DNA of 64,000 nucleotides from Streptomyces chryseus (GTDB lineage Bacteria; Actinomycetota; Actinomycetes; Streptomycetales; Streptomycetaceae): assembly GCF_014650755.1 (NCBI RefSeq), contig NZ_BMVO01000003.1:62001-126000 (forward strand), written 5' to 3'. Below, one piece after another: positions 40,239-50,809 of this stretch (within the stretch, counting starts at the first letter, position 1; every line of letters starts with the position of its first letter). A program made the position numbers and the translations under genes. Under the pieces are notes generated by a model that worked only from the letters and a program-made list of their open reading frames with translations, was not told where the DNA came from and searched no databases.

Positions 40239-42374
40239 ATGAAACCGACCGAGAGTGCCGACCCGGCCTCACGGCTGCGGCGGTGGGCAGGCGCCCCCAG
40301 GGCGCTGCCCACCGCCGTCGTGACAGTGGCCGCCCTCGTCCTTGCCACCGGGATCTTCCGCGCCGTGACCGGGGATCGCGCCCTGTTCCCCGACAGCACG
40401 GTCGGCTGGTCCCTCGCCCTCCTCACCGCCGTCATCGTCGGCCACCTGGTCGCGCTCGGCCGCGACCGGTGGTGGGGCGGCACCGGCTCGGGCGCCGCGC
40501 TCACCCTGGCCGTCCTGCTGCTGTACGGCTGGGTGCCCGCCGGCCTGGTCAGCCTGGCCGTCGTGGTGCTCGTCGGGATGGCCCGCCGGCACCGCTGGAA
40601 GCAGGGCCTGCTGCACGGCGCGGTCGACATCCTCGGCATCGGCGCGGCGGCGATCGTCCTGGCCGTGTTCGGCGACGTACCGACCGTCGAGCGTCCCTGG
40701 AACCCGCTGGAGTGGGGCATAGAGACGGTCCCGGAGGTCGTGCTGGCCGCCGTCGCGTACCTGGCCCTCACCCGGCTGCTGCTCTGGTACGCGCTGGCCC
40801 CGCGCGGCGGGCGGCTGCCGTCCGTCGCCCGGACGGCCCTGTACCGGCAGGGGCTCGTCGCGGTGGCGCTGCTCGGGATCGCCCCCCTGATCTGCGTGAC
40901 CGCGGTGGCGCTGCCCGTCCTGCTGCCGCTGTTCTCCGTACCGCTCATCGCGCTCGACTCCACGCTGTGGATCGCCCGGGCCAGGGCGGAGGAGCAGCTG
41001 AGGGACCCGCTGACCGGGCTGCCGAACCGGCACTGGCTGCTGCAGCGGGCCCGCCCGGTGCTGGAGGAGGCGGAGAGCGTCGGGACCAGGTCCGCGCTCG
41101 TACTGATAGACCTCGACCGCTTCCGGGCGGTCAACGACACGCTCGGCCACCTGGCGGGCGACCGGCTGCTGCTCCAGATAGCGGACCGGCTGCGGCTGGC
41201 CCTGCCGCGCGGGGCGGAGGCCGCGCGGCTCGGCGGTGACGAGTTCGCGGTACTGCTGCCGACCGCGGACTCCACGACCAGCGCGCAGCGCGTCGCCCGG
41301 CACCTGGTGGCCGCGCTCTCCTCGCCGCTGGACCTGGACGGCCTGACGCTCGTCCTGGAGGCCAGCGCGGGCGTCGCCGTCTTCCCCGACCACGCGCTGG
41401 ACGCGGAAGGGCTGCTGCGCCGGGCGGACGTGGCGATGTATCAGGCCAAGCGGGACCGTACGGGCGTGGAGGTCTACGAGTCCAAGCGGGACAGCAACAC
41501 CCCCGACCGGCTCGGCCTGCTGGGGGACCTGCGGCGGGCGCTGGACGCCGGCGAGGTCGAGCTCCACTACCAGCCGAAGGTCCGCTTCGACGGACAGGTC
41601 GCCGGCCTGGAGGCGCTGGTGCGGTGGGTGCACCCGGAGCGCGGCCGGGTCCCTCCCGACGAGTTCATCGCCATCGCCGAGTCGTCGGGCCTGATGCCGC
41701 ACCTGACGGAGTACGTCCTGGAGACCGCGCTCGCGCAGGTCGCGCGCTGGCGCAAGCAGGGGCTGAACACCCCCGTCGCGGTCAACGTCTCGCCGCGCGA
41801 CGTGCACACGCCCGGCTTCGCGGGCGCGGTCGCGGCCCGGCTGGCCCGGCACGGGGTCCCGGCCGGCTCCCTGCAGCTGGAGATAACGGAGCACGTGCTC
41901 CTGGAGGACCCGCAGCGGGCGGCGGACACCCTGGCCGGCCTGACCGGCCACGGCGTGAAGATGTCCCTGGACGACTTCGGCACCGGCTACTCGTCCCTGG
42001 TCCACCTGCGCCGGCTCCCGGTGAGCGAGCTCAAGATCGACCGGTCCTTCGTGGCCCGGCTGGCGGTCGACAACGAGGACGCCGAGATCGTCCGCTGCAC
42101 GGTCGACCTCGCCCACTCGCTCGGCCTGCTGGTCGTGGCCGAGGGCGTCGAGGACGACGAGACGTGGGAGCGCCTGCGCGACCTGGGCTGCGACGCGGTC
42201 CAGGGATGGCTGGTGGCGGCGGCGATGCCGCCGGACGAGGCGACGGCGTGGCTGCTCGCGCGGGGCGAGCGGGGCTGGCACCGGCAGGTGGACCTGGACC
42301 GGGTCGCCGCCGCGGCGGCCCTGGAAGAGGCGCAGCACCAGACCCCGTCGCCGTCCGGCCAGCCGGTGAAGTAG
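40239..42374 (+). CDS. rmdB: Membrane GGDEF-EAL protein, c-di-GMP turnover (RmdB-like)
   Basis: A 711-residue protein. Residues about 20-245 form six to eight membrane helices. The GGDEF domain has an intact [11 protein letters not shown] (about 330), but the inhibitory RxxD site is missing (PRGA). The EAL domain keeps its catalytic set: EALVRW, VNVS, EITE, DDFGTGYSS, LKIDRSF and AEGVE, so phosphodiesterase activity is expected. GAGAGGGA precedes ATG 40239; GTG 40176 with GGAAGGGA is an alternative. Position after ligA matches, from memory, S. coelicolor SCO5495 (RmdB), a c-di-GMP phosphodiesterase affecting development. Confidence 0.88.
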   Translation: MKPTESADPASRLRRWAGAPRALPTAVVTVAALVLATGIFRAVTGDRALFPDSTVGWSLALLTAVIVGHLVALGRDRWWGGTGSGAALTLAVLLLYGWVPAGLVSLAVVVLVGMARRHRWKQGLLHGAVDILGIGAAAIVLAVFGDVPTVERPWNPLEWGIETVPEVVLAAVAYLALTRLLLWYALAPRGGRLPSVARTALYRQGLVAVALLGIAPLICVTAVALPVLLPLFSVPLIALDSTLWIARARAEEQLRDPLTGLPNRHWLLQRARPVLEEAESVGTRSALVLIDLDRFRAVNDTLGHLAGDRLLLQIADRLRLALPRGAEAARLGGDEFAVLLPTADSTTSAQRVARHLVAALSSPLDLDGLTLVLEASAGVAVFPDHALDAEGLLRRADVAMYQAKRDRTGVEVYESKRDSNTPDRLGLLGDLRRALDAGEVELHYQPKVRFDGQVAGLEALVRWVHPERGRVPPDEFIAIAESSGLMPHLTEYVLETALAQVARWRKQGLNTPVAVNVSPRDVHTPGFAGAVAARLARHGVPAGSLQLEITEHVLLEDPQRAADTLAGLTGHGVKMSLDDFGTGYSSLVHLRRLPVSELKIDRSFVARLAVDNEDAEIVRCTVDLAHSLGLLVVAEGVEDDETWERLRDLGCDAVQGWLVAAAMPPDEATAWLLARGERGWHRQVDLDRVAAAAALEEAQHQTPSPSGQPVK

Positions 42375-42482
42375 CGCACGGGGAGCGTACGAGGGCTTCG
42401 GCGGGGAACCGTTTCGTGGGCAGGGGCCCGAGCCCCATAGGATTGGGCCAAAATCCACACACTCACCCCTGAGGATCGCTGC

Positions 42483-42779
42483 ATGCCTGGCATCACGCGC
42501 GAGGAGGTCGCCCACCTCGCACGGCTGGCGCGTCTGGAGCTGAAGGGCGAAGAGCTCGATCACTTCGCCGGTCAGCTCGACGACATCATCGGCGCGGTCG
42601 CCCGCGTCTCCGAGGTCGCCGACCAAGACGTACCGCCGACCTCCCACCCGCTGCCGCTGACGAACGTCATGCGCGCGGACGAGGTCCGTCCGTCGCTCAC
42701 CCCGGAGCAGGCCCTCTCCGGCGCCCCCGCCCAGGAGCAGCAGCGTTTCAAGGTGCCGCAGATCCTGGGGGAGGACTAA
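42483..42779 (+). CDS. gatC: Asp/Glu-tRNA amidotransferase subunit C
   Basis: A 98-residue subunit that wraps around GatA and stabilises the GatCAB complex, which converts Glu-tRNA(Gln) and Asp-tRNA(Asn) to the amides. The family start is [22 protein letters not shown], with [14 protein letters not shown] near the end. ATG 42483 heads the gatC-gatA-small gene-gatB operon, gatA following after 5 bp. A cytoplasmic protein. Confidence 0.96.
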   Translation: MPGITREEVAHLARLARLELKGEELDHFAGQLDDIIGAVARVSEVADQDVPPTSHPLPLTNVMRADEVRPSLTPEQALSGAPAQEQQRFKVPQILGED

Positions 42780-42784
42780 TCACC

Positions 42785-44284
42785 ATGACCGACGCCCACA
42801 TCATCAGGCTCACCGCCGCCGAGACCGCCGCGAAGATCGCTTCGGGCGAACTCACGGCCGTCGAGGTGACCGAGGCCCACCTGGCCCGGATCGACGCGGT
42901 CGACGAGAAGGTGCACGCCTTCCTGCACGTCGACCGCGCGGGCGCGCTGGCCCAGGCCCGCGCCGTCGACGCGAAGAGGGAGAACGGCGAGAAGCTCGGC
43001 CCGCTGGCCGGCGTCCCGCTCGCGCTGAAGGACATCTTCACCACCGAGGGCATCCCGACCACCGTCGGCTCGAAGATCCTCGAAGGCTGGATCCCGCCGT
43101 ACGACGCGACGCTGACCAAGAAGCTGAAGGCGGCCGACGTCGTCATCCTCGGCAAGACCAACATGGACGAGTTCGCCATGGGGTCCTCCACGGAGAACAG
43201 CGCGTACGGCCCGACCGGCAACCCCTGGGACCTGACGAAGATCCCCGGCGGCTCCGGAGGCGGCTCCTCCGCCGCCCTCGCGTCGTTCGAGGCGCCGCTC
43301 GCGATCGGCACGGACACCGGCGGCTCCATCCGCCAGCCCGCCGCCGTCACCGGCACCGTCGGCGTCAAGCCGACGTACGGCGGCGTCTCCCGGTACGGCA
43401 TGGTCGCGTTCTCGTCCTCCCTCGACCAGGGCGGCCCCTGTGCCCGTACGGTCCTGGACGCCGCGCTCCTGCACGAGGTCATCGCCGGGCACGACCCGCT
43501 CGACTCGACCTCCATCGACGCCCCGGTCCCGCCGGTCGTCGAGGCGGCCCGCAACGGCTCGGTCGCCGGCATGCGCGTCGGCGTCGTCAAGCAGTTCCGC
43601 GGCGAGGGCTACCAGGCCGGTGTCCTGCAGCGCTTCGACGAGTCCGTCGAGCTGATGCGCGGACTGGGCGCCGAGATCGTCGAGCTGGACTGCCCGTCCT
43701 TCGACCTGGGCCTGTCCGCGTACTACCTCATCGCCCCGTCGGAGTGCTCCTCCAACCTGGCCCGCTTCGACGCCATGCGCTACGGCCTGCGGGTCGGCGA
43801 CGACGGCACGAAGTCCGCCGAGGAGGTCACCGCCCTCACCCGTGAGGCCGGCTTCGGCGACGAGGTCAAGCGCCGCATCATCCTCGGTACGTACGCGCTC
43901 AGTTCCGGCTACTACGACGCGTACTACGGCTCGGCGCAGAAGGTCCGTACGCTCATCACGCAGGACTTCGAGAAGGCGTTCGAGAAGGTCGACGTGATCG
44001 TCTCGCCGACGACGCCCACCACCGCCTTCCCGATCGGCGAGCGCGCCGACGACCCGATGGCGATGTACCTCGCGGACCTGTGCACGATCCCGACCAACCT
44101 GGCCGGCAACGCCGCCATGTCGCTGCCCTGCGGCCTGGCTCCCGAGGACGGCATGCCGGTCGGTCTCCAGATCATCGCCCCCGCCATGAAGGACGACCGT
44201 CTTTACAAGGTCGGCGCCGCCGTAGAGGCAGCCTTCGTGGAAAAGTGGGGCCACCCGCTGCTTGAGGAGGCACCGTCGCTGTGA
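42785..44284 (+). CDS. gatA: Asp/Glu-tRNA amidotransferase subunit A
   Basis: A 499-residue amidase-signature enzyme that releases ammonia from glutamine for GatB. The catalytic Lys is in [12 protein letters not shown], the cis-Ser in [12 protein letters not shown] and the nucleophile Ser in [28 protein letters not shown] and [17 protein letters not shown] are conserved blocks. The stop overlaps the next small gene (GTGA), so the operon is tightly coupled. Confidence 0.98.
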   Translation: MTDAHIIRLTAAETAAKIASGELTAVEVTEAHLARIDAVDEKVHAFLHVDRAGALAQARAVDAKRENGEKLGPLAGVPLALKDIFTTEGIPTTVGSKILEGWIPPYDATLTKKLKAADVVILGKTNMDEFAMGSSTENSAYGPTGNPWDLTKIPGGSGGGSSAALASFEAPLAIGTDTGGSIRQPAAVTGTVGVKPTYGGVSRYGMVAFSSSLDQGGPCARTVLDAALLHEVIAGHDPLDSTSIDAPVPPVVEAARNGSVAGMRVGVVKQFRGEGYQAGVLQRFDESVELMRGLGAEIVELDCPSFDLGLSAYYLIAPSECSSNLARFDAMRYGLRVGDDGTKSAEEVTALTREAGFGDEVKRRIILGTYALSSGYYDAYYGSAQKVRTLITQDFEKAFEKVDVIVSPTTPTTAFPIGERADDPMAMYLADLCTIPTNLAGNAAMSLPCGLAPEDGMPVGLQIIAPAMKDDRLYKVGAAVEAAFVEKWGHPLLEEAPSL

Positions 44285-44523
44285 GCCCCATGCCCATCAA
44301 GGCCAAGGGATTCAAGAATTCCAAGGCTGCTACGTACCTGTCGATCGGCTCCACCGCCTTCGGCGCCATCAGCGTCGTCAAGCAGGCCCGTATGGCCCGC
44401 AAGGACAATGACACGCTGCGTCTCGTCGACGCCGCTGTCTCCGCCGCCGCCATCGTCACCGGCCTCGCTCTGCTCTACCGCGAGCTGAAGAAGCTCGGCG
44501 ACGACGACGTCCTGCTGGGCTGA
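44281..44523 (+). CDS. Conserved small membrane protein inside the gat operon
   Basis: An 80-residue protein beginning at GTG 44281 within the gatA stop. It has a basic start ([16 protein letters not shown]), a weak helix [20 protein letters not shown] and a stronger one [21 protein letters not shown], ending [11 protein letters not shown]. No named domain is recognised. Its exact placement between gatA and gatB, with 16 bp to gatB, suggests conserved co-expression with tRNA amidation, but no activity is known. Streptomyces usually carry such a gene here, from memory. Confidence 0.8.
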   Translation: MSPMPIKAKGFKNSKAATYLSIGSTAFGAISVVKQARMARKDNDTLRLVDAAVSAAAIVTGLALLYRELKKLGDDDVLLG

Positions 44524-44539
44524 GAGGGAAAGTTTCACC

Positions 44540-46051
44540 GTGACCGTCACTGATTTGGTGTCGTACGAGGACGCGCTCGCGTCCTACGACCCCGTCATGG
44601 GCCTGGAGGTCCATGTCGAGCTCGGCACAAAGACGAAGATGTTCTGCGGCTGCTCCACGGAGCTCAAGCAGGACGCCAACAGCCAGACCTGCCCCACCTG
44701 CCTGGGTCTGCCCGGCTCGCTGCCGGTCGTCAACGCGATCGGCGTCGAGTCGGCCGTCAAGATCGGCCTCGCGCTCAACTGCGAGATCGCCGAGTGGTGC
44801 CGCTTCGCCCGGAAGAACTACTTCTATCCGGACATGCCGAAGAACTTCCAGACCTCCCAGTACGACGAGCCGATCGCCTTCAACGGCTATCTGGACGTCC
44901 AGCTGGAGGACGGCGAGATCTTCCGCGTGCAGATCGAGCGCGCCCACATGGAGGAGGACACCGGCAAGTCGCTGCACGTCGGCGGCGCGACGGGCCGTAT
45001 CCACGGCGCGTCCCACTCCCTCCTGGACTACAACCGCGCCGGCATCCCGCTCATCGAGATCGTCACCAAGCCGATCGAGGGCGCGGGCACGCGTGCCCCC
45101 GAGGTCGCGAAGGCGTACGTCGCCGAGCTCCGCGAGCTCATCAAGGCGCTCGGCGTCTCCGAGGCGCGCATGGAGCAGGGCCAGATGCGCTGCGACGTGA
45201 ACCTCTCGCTGCGGCCGCACGGCCGTGAGGAGTTCGGTACGCGCTCCGAGACGAAGAACGTCAACTCCCTCCGTTCCGTGGAGCGCGCGGCCCGCTTCGA
45301 GATCCAGCGGCACGCCGCTGTGCTCAACTCCGGCGGCACGATCGTGCAGGAGACCCGGCACTTCCACGAGGAGGACGGCTCCACCACGGCCGGCCGCATC
45401 AAGGACAACGCCGAGGACTACCGGTACTTCCCGGAGCCCGACCTGGTGCCTGTCGCCCCCGCGCGCGAGTGGGTCGAGGAGCTCCGCAAGGGGCTGCCCG
45501 AGCTGCCGCGGGTACGCCGCAACCGCCTCCGCGAGGAGTGGGGCGTCAGCGAGCACGACATGCAGTCGATGCTGAACGCCGGGGCGATCGACCCGATCGT
45601 CGCCACGATCGAGGCGGGCGCGGACGCCGCTTCGGCGCGCAAGTGGTGGATGGGCGAGCTGGCCCGCAACGCCAACGAGTCCGGCCGTGACCTCGCGTCG
45701 CTGCCGATCACGCCGGAGCAGGTCGCCCGCGTCACCGCCCTGGTGAAGGAGGGCTCCCTCAACGACAAGCTGGCCCGCCAGGTCATCGAGGGCGTCCTCG
45801 CGGGCGAGGGCGGCCCGGACGACGTCGTCGAGAAGCGCGGCCTGAAGGTCGTCTCGGACGAGGGCGCGCTGTCCACGGCCGTCGACGAGGCCATCGCCGC
45901 CAACGCCGGCATCGCGGACAAGATCCGCAGCGGCAAGGTCGCCGCGGCCGGCGCGCTGGTCGGCGCGGTCATGAAGGCCACGCGCGGCCAGGCCGACGCG
46001 GCGCGGGTGCGCGAGCTGATCCTGGAGAAGCTCGGCGTCACCGAGGGCTGA
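44540..46051 (+). CDS. gatB: Asp/Glu-tRNA amidotransferase subunit B
   Basis: A 503-residue subunit that activates the misacylated tRNA and accepts ammonia from GatA. The N-terminal cradle has [18 protein letters not shown] and [15 protein letters not shown], whose cysteines bind zinc; the core has [29 protein letters not shown] and [12 protein letters not shown]. The helical tail and YqeY-like domain (about 355-503) contact tRNA. GTG 44540 lies 16 bp after the small membrane gene. A hairpin follows the stop. Confidence 0.98.
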   Translation: MTVTDLVSYEDALASYDPVMGLEVHVELGTKTKMFCGCSTELKQDANSQTCPTCLGLPGSLPVVNAIGVESAVKIGLALNCEIAEWCRFARKNYFYPDMPKNFQTSQYDEPIAFNGYLDVQLEDGEIFRVQIERAHMEEDTGKSLHVGGATGRIHGASHSLLDYNRAGIPLIEIVTKPIEGAGTRAPEVAKAYVAELRELIKALGVSEARMEQGQMRCDVNLSLRPHGREEFGTRSETKNVNSLRSVERAARFEIQRHAAVLNSGGTIVQETRHFHEEDGSTTAGRIKDNAEDYRYFPEPDLVPVAPAREWVEELRKGLPELPRVRRNRLREEWGVSEHDMQSMLNAGAIDPIVATIEAGADAASARKWWMGELARNANESGRDLASLPITPEQVARVTALVKEGSLNDKLARQVIEGVLAGEGGPDDVVEKRGLKVVSDEGALSTAVDEAIAANAGIADKIRSGKVAAAGALVGAVMKATRGQADAARVRELILEKLGVTEG

Positions 46052-46073
46052 CGCCCGTACGCCCGACACGCCC

Positions 46074-46113
46074 GAGGGGCGGCGCACCGGAACCTTCCGG
46101 GGCGCCGCCCCTC
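46074..46113 (+). terminator. Hairpin terminator of the gat operon
   Basis: Arms GAGGGGCGGCGC (46074-46085) and GCGCCGCCCCTC (46102-46113), a perfect 12-bp stem 22 bp after the gatB stop; the loop contains a further GGAA/TTCC pairing. Confidence 0.7.
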
Positions 46114-46294
46114 CGGCGTGCGGGGGCCGCTCGCGCGTGGCCGGAAGGCGCTTGGACTCTTGGCGCCTTGTCTTGGACGTTCACGCCGGAGTCGTCGCCG
46201 GGTCTTCTCGCCGCCACCCGGCCTCACTACCGTCCCAGACGTACCACTCAATGGATCACAGGCGGACCATTGGCTGTCGACTGGGAGGTCGAGC

Positions 46295-48394
46295 GTGTCA
46301 CCGGACATTTCGCGCAGAAGGATGCTCGCGCTGGGCACAGGCGCCGTCGGCGCCGCCGCGGCCGGATCGCTGCTTCCACCCTCGTTGCAGGCGGCGATAG
46401 CCGCCGAACCGCCCTCCGGCGGTCTGAGAGCGGTCAAGCACGTCGTCGTCCTCATGCAGGAGAACCGGTCCTTCGACCACTACTTCGGCACCCTGCGCGG
46501 CGTACGCGGCTTCGGTGACCGCAATGCCGTGGAGCTGCCCTCCGGCAAGCCGGTCTTCGAGCAGCCCGGCCCGCTGCGCTCCGTCCTGCCCTTCCCGGTA
46601 CGGGACGCGGCCGAGGCGCAGAAGAGGGACCTGCAGTACATCGGCGACCTCGACCACTCGTGGGGCGGCGGCGCCAAGGCGTGGAACCAGGGCTGGATGG
46701 ACGGCTGGGTGTCGGCCAAGACCGCCGCCACCATGGCCTACTACGACCGCCGCGACCTGCCGCTGCACTACGAGCTCGCGGACACCTTCACCATCTGCGA
46801 CGCCTACCATTCGTCGATCCATACCTCGACGAGCCCGAACCGCAACCACCTGTGGAGCGGCTGGACCGGCCACGAGGCCGACGGCAGCCGCGCCGTCACC
46901 AACGCGGCGTACGCCGAGGGCACCCACCCCGGCTACCCGTGGCCGACGTACGCCGAGCGGCTGGAGAAGGCGGGCCGGTCCTGGAAGACGTACCAGGAGT
47001 GGGAGAACTTCACCGACAACAACGTCGAGTTCTTCACGGCGTTCAAGGCGATCGCCCGCAAGGCGCTCGCGAAGGCTCCCGGCGGCTTCACGTACATGGA
47101 GGCGTTCTACGCCAAGGTGCGGGAGACGGCCGACGCCGCCGAGCGCGAGCGGCTGCTCGCCGCGCTGGAGGAGGGCGTGGCGACGCTGACCCGCGCCGAG
47201 CGGTCGCTGTTCGAGCGCGGCCTGCGGCGGGTCCCGACCGGAGGGCTCGCCGACGACTTCCGGGCCGACGTGGCGGCGGGGAAGCTGCCCGCGGTGTCCT
47301 ACCTGGTGCCCTCGGCGGTCGACTCCGAGCACCCCGGCTCCTCGTCGCCGATCGCCAGCGCCTCGCTGGTCTACAAGGTGCTCGACGCGCTCGGCGCGCA
47401 CCCGGAGGTCTGGCGGCACACCGTCGTGCTGATCAACTACGACGAGAACGACGGCTTCTTCGACCACGTGCCGCCGCCCGTGCCGCCCGCCGACCACACC
47501 GACGAGCGGTACCAGGGACGGCCGACCGGGCTCGGCATCCGGGTCCCGATGCTGGTCGTCTCGCCGTGGACGGTCGGCGGGTACGTCTGCTCCGAGGTCT
47601 TCGACCACACGTCGGTGATCCGCTTCCTGGAGCGGTGGACGGGCATCGAGGAGCCCAACATCACGCCGTGGCGGCGCGCGGTCGTGGGCGATCTGACCTC
47701 CGCGTTCGACTTCGGGCGCGGGCGCCGGCAGCCGCCGGTGGAGCAGCCGGGCGCGGTCCCGCCGTTCACGGGGCGCTGGCGGCCGGTACCGCCGCTGGAG
47801 CAGCACATGCCCGTACAGGAGGAGGGGACGCGCCCCGCGCGCCCGCTGCCGTACCAGCCGGACGCCCACGGGAAGGTCGAAGACGGCGTCTTCGAGGTCG
47901 AGCTCAGCAACACGGGGCGCGCGAGCGCGCACTTCGCGCTCTACCCCTACGCCGGCGAGTTCGCCATTCCGCAGCACCGGGACGTAAGGGGCACGGCGCG
48001 ATGGGCCGTACCCCTTACGCGGGACGCCTACCGCTTCACCGTCACCGGGCCGAACGGCTTCCGCCGCGAGTTCGCCGGTACGCGCACGGGGGCCGCCGAA
48101 GTGTCCTCGCACCTCGACGTGGGCGACCGCGACCTGCACCTGACCCTCGCCAACCGGGGCAAGGAGCCGCTGACCTTCACCGTGACGACGCTCGCCTACG
48201 CGGACGAGGCCGACCTCGACGACGGGCGGCCCCGCCGGATCACCGTGAAGCCGGGCCGCAGCCGCACCGTGGTGCACTCCGCCGCGGACGCCCACGGGTG
48301 GTACGACTTGGCGATCACCGTTACGGGTGACGATGCTTTCCGCCGACGCCTCATGGGGCACATTGAGAACGGGCGCGCGAGCGTCTCAGGCTGA
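46295..48394 (+). CDS. Tat-exported phospholipase C
   Basis: A 699-residue non-haemolytic-type phospholipase C (phosphoesterase family). GTG 46295 has GGGAGG upstream. The signal SRRRMLALGTGAVGAAAAGS is a twin-arginine type. The catalytic domain begins VKHVVVLMQENRSFDHYFGTLRGVRGFGD, whose Asn is the acid-phosphatase-like nucleophile region, with SSIHTSTSPNRNHLWSG and INYDENDGFFDHVPPP as metal-binding blocks. Two C-terminal DUF756 repeats (about 530-690) follow. It would split phosphatidylcholine-like lipids outside the cell, perhaps for phosphate. No clear PhoP box was seen upstream. Confidence 0.92.
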   Translation: MSPDISRRRMLALGTGAVGAAAAGSLLPPSLQAAIAAEPPSGGLRAVKHVVVLMQENRSFDHYFGTLRGVRGFGDRNAVELPSGKPVFEQPGPLRSVLPFPVRDAAEAQKRDLQYIGDLDHSWGGGAKAWNQGWMDGWVSAKTAATMAYYDRRDLPLHYELADTFTICDAYHSSIHTSTSPNRNHLWSGWTGHEADGSRAVTNAAYAEGTHPGYPWPTYAERLEKAGRSWKTYQEWENFTDNNVEFFTAFKAIARKALAKAPGGFTYMEAFYAKVRETADAAERERLLAALEEGVATLTRAERSLFERGLRRVPTGGLADDFRADVAAGKLPAVSYLVPSAVDSEHPGSSSPIASASLVYKVLDALGAHPEVWRHTVVLINYDENDGFFDHVPPPVPPADHTDERYQGRPTGLGIRVPMLVVSPWTVGGYVCSEVFDHTSVIRFLERWTGIEEPNITPWRRAVVGDLTSAFDFGRGRRQPPVEQPGAVPPFTGRWRPVPPLEQHMPVQEEGTRPARPLPYQPDAHGKVEDGVFEVELSNTGRASAHFALYPYAGEFAIPQHRDVRGTARWAVPLTRDAYRFTVTGPNGFRREFAGTRTGAAEVSSHLDVGDRDLHLTLANRGKEPLTFTVTTLAYADEADLDDGRPRRITVKPGRSRTVVHSAADAHGWYDLAITVTGDDAFRRRLMGHIENGRASVSG

Positions 48395-48409
48395 CAGACC
48401 GGGTGGTTT

Positions 48410-48442
48410 GCGGGAGCCCGGGAGCAGTGCCCCGGCTCCCGC
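48410..48442 (+). terminator. Hairpin terminator after phospholipase C
   Basis: 13-base arms (48410-48422, 48430-48442) with one mismatch, GCGGGAGCC pairing GGCTCCCGC, 15 bp after the stop. Confidence 0.6.
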
Positions 48443-48574
48443 CACTCCTGTGATGATGCACACGAAAGGGACAAAGGATCACGTTTGGCTGTCAAGGTAG
48501 CTGAGCGTAGGTCCTGAGTTCTTTGCGGGTTTGGTCCCGGTGAAGATCCACGAACCACCCAGGGAGCAAATCCG

Positions 48575-50794
48575 TTGGCAGCGATCGCCCGGTGGTGCGT
48601 CAAGCACCGTTTCGCCTCAGTCCTGCTCTGGCTTCTCGCGCTCGGCGTGGTCGCGGGAGCCGCCGGAGTCGCCGGTTCGGCGTACTCCAACGACTACGAG
48701 GTGCCCGGCACGGAGTCGGGACGCGCCACCGCCCTCCTCGACGAGGCGTTCGACGGCGGGGGAGGCGACGGCAACACCGTCGTCTGGCACACCGCGGGCC
48801 GCACCACCGTCCAGGCCGCCGGAGTCGAGCAGTCCATGACGCGGACGCTGGACGCCGTCGAGGACCTGCCCGGCGTGGAGTCCGTCGTCAGCCCGTACGA
48901 CCGCGAGGGCGCCGCCCAGATCAGCAAGGACGGGCACACCGCCTACGCCACCGTCACCTTCGACGCGCAGTCCGACGACGTCCTCCAGAAGCAGGCCGAG
49001 GCGCTCGTCAAGACCGCCAAGAGCGCTCAGACCGGCCAGCTCCAGGTGGAGCTCGGCGGCGGCGCCGTGGCCCTCACCGAGGCTCCCACCTCGCACCTCA
49101 GCGAACTCGTCGGCGTGGTGGTCGCGGCCGTCGTCCTCTTCGTCGCCTTCGGCTCGCTCGCGGCCAGCCTGCTCCCGATCGCGACCGCCCTGGTCAGCGT
49201 CGGCACGGCGTACGCGGGCACCGTCCTCCTCGGCCACGTCATGACGGTCGCCGACTTCGCGCCGATGCTCGGCATGCTCGTCGGGCTCGGCGTCGGCATC
49301 GACTACGCCCTGTTCATCGTCACCCGGCACCGCAAGGGGCTGCGCAGCGGCCTGTCCGTGACCGAGTCGGCCACGAACGCCGTCGCCACCACCGGCCGCG
49401 CCGTCGTCTTCGCCGGCGCTACGGTCTGCATCGCCCTGCTGGGCATGCTGATACTGCGCCTGTCGTTCCTCAACGGCGTCGCGATCGCCGCGTCGCTGAC
49501 CGTCCTGCTCACCGTCGCCGCCTCGGTGACCCTGCTGCCCGCCCTGCTCTCCCTCATCGGCTTGAGGGCGCTGAGCCGCCGCGAGCGCAGGCAGCTCGCC
49601 GAGCACGGCCCGAAGCCCGAGCTGCCCACCGGGTTCGCGGCCCGCTGGTCCGCCTTCGTGGAGCGCCACCCCAAGCTGCTCGGCGCCGTCGCCGCCGTCG
49701 TCATGCTGGTCCTCGCGCTGCCCACGCTGGGCCTGCACCTGGGCACGTCCGACCAGGGCAACAACCCGGCGTCCTCCACGACCCGCTCGGCGTACGACCT
49801 GATCGCCGACGGCTTCGGTCCCGGCAGCAACGGTCCGCTGACCCTCGTCGCCGAGGTCCACGGAGCCGACGACCGCGCCGCCATGGACGCCCTCGCCGGC
49901 ACCGTGCGCGGCACCGACGGTGTCGCCTCCGTCAGCCCGGTGGCGTACGGCGCCGACGGCGGGACGGCCGCCCTCACCGTCGTACCGCAGTCGTCGCCGC
50001 AGTCGCAGGAGACCAGCGACCTGGTCGACCGGCTGCGCGAGAGCGTCCTGCCGCAGGCCGAGCGGGGCACGACCCTTGAGGTGTACGTCGGCGGGATCAC
50101 CGCCGGGTACGACGACTTCGCCGAGGTCATCGTCGACAAGCTGCCGCTCTTCGTGGGCGTCGTGATCGCGCTGGGCTGCGTCCTGCTGCTGCTCGCCTTC
50201 CGCAGCGTCGGCATTCCGCTCAAGGCCGCCCTGATGAACGTGCTCGCCGTCGCCTCCTCCTTCGGCGTCGTCGTGGCCGTCTTCCAGTGGGGATGGGGCA
50301 GCGAACTGCTCGGGCTCGGCAGCGCGGGGCCGATCGAACCGTTCCTGCCGGTGATCATGGTGTCGGTGCTCTTCGGGCTCTCGATGGACTACCAGGTCTT
50401 CCTCGTCAGCCGGATGTACGAGGAATGGCTGGAGACCGGCGACAACCGGCGGGCGGTGCGGGTCGGTCTGGCCGAGACCAGCCGCGTGATCAACTCGGCT
50501 GCCGTGATCATGATCTCGGTCTTCCTGGCGTTCGTGCTCAGCGGCGACCGGGTGATCGCGATGTTCGGCATCGCGCTCGCCGCCGCCGTGGCCCTGGACG
50601 CGTTCGTCCTCCGTACGCTCCTGGTCCCCGCCCTGATGCACATGCTCGGCGGCGCGAACTGGTGGCTGCCGCGCCGGCTGGGCCGGTGGCTGCCGCGGAT
50701 CAGCATCGAACCCGCCGAAGCCCTGCCCGCCCATGACAAGATCAAGGTCCAGCGCACGGGCGACCCGGAGGAGTCCCAGCAGCTCGTGCGATAA
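48575..50794 (+). CDS. MMPL-family membrane transporter
   Basis: A 739-residue RND-type exporter with two halves, each one helix, an outside domain and five helices. The start is TTG 48575, supported by AGGGAG 8 bases upstream and by the family start MAAIARWCVKHRFASVLLWLLALG. Sterol-sensing-like blocks are GMLVGLGVGIDYALFIVTRHRKGL and SVLFGLSMDYQVFLVSRMYEEW, the latter with the proton-relay Asp-Tyr pair. Actinobacterial MMPL proteins export lipids, siderophores or drugs. Substrate unknown. A GNAT gene starts 15 bp downstream and may be co-transcribed. Confidence 0.92.
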   Translation: MAAIARWCVKHRFASVLLWLLALGVVAGAAGVAGSAYSNDYEVPGTESGRATALLDEAFDGGGGDGNTVVWHTAGRTTVQAAGVEQSMTRTLDAVEDLPGVESVVSPYDREGAAQISKDGHTAYATVTFDAQSDDVLQKQAEALVKTAKSAQTGQLQVELGGGAVALTEAPTSHLSELVGVVVAAVVLFVAFGSLAASLLPIATALVSVGTAYAGTVLLGHVMTVADFAPMLGMLVGLGVGIDYALFIVTRHRKGLRSGLSVTESATNAVATTGRAVVFAGATVCIALLGMLILRLSFLNGVAIAASLTVLLTVAASVTLLPALLSLIGLRALSRRERRQLAEHGPKPELPTGFAARWSAFVERHPKLLGAVAAVVMLVLALPTLGLHLGTSDQGNNPASSTTRSAYDLIADGFGPGSNGPLTLVAEVHGADDRAAMDALAGTVRGTDGVASVSPVAYGADGGTAALTVVPQSSPQSQETSDLVDRLRESVLPQAERGTTLEVYVGGITAGYDDFAEVIVDKLPLFVGVVIALGCVLLLLAFRSVGIPLKAALMNVLAVASSFGVVVAVFQWGWGSELLGLGSAGPIEPFLPVIMVSVLFGLSMDYQVFLVSRMYEEWLETGDNRRAVRVGLAETSRVINSAAVIMISVFLAFVLSGDRVIAMFGIALAAAVALDAFVLRTLLVPALMHMLGGANWWLPRRLGRWLPRISIEPAEALPAHDKIKVQRTGDPEESQQLVR

Positions 50795-50809
50795 CCGGCG
50801 AGGAGCGGG

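Noticed and set aside
46130..46294. PhoP box upstream of phospholipase C.
   Set aside because: Only one GTTCACG-like unit is present near 46180; the paired 11-bp direct repeats required for PhoP binding are not seen.
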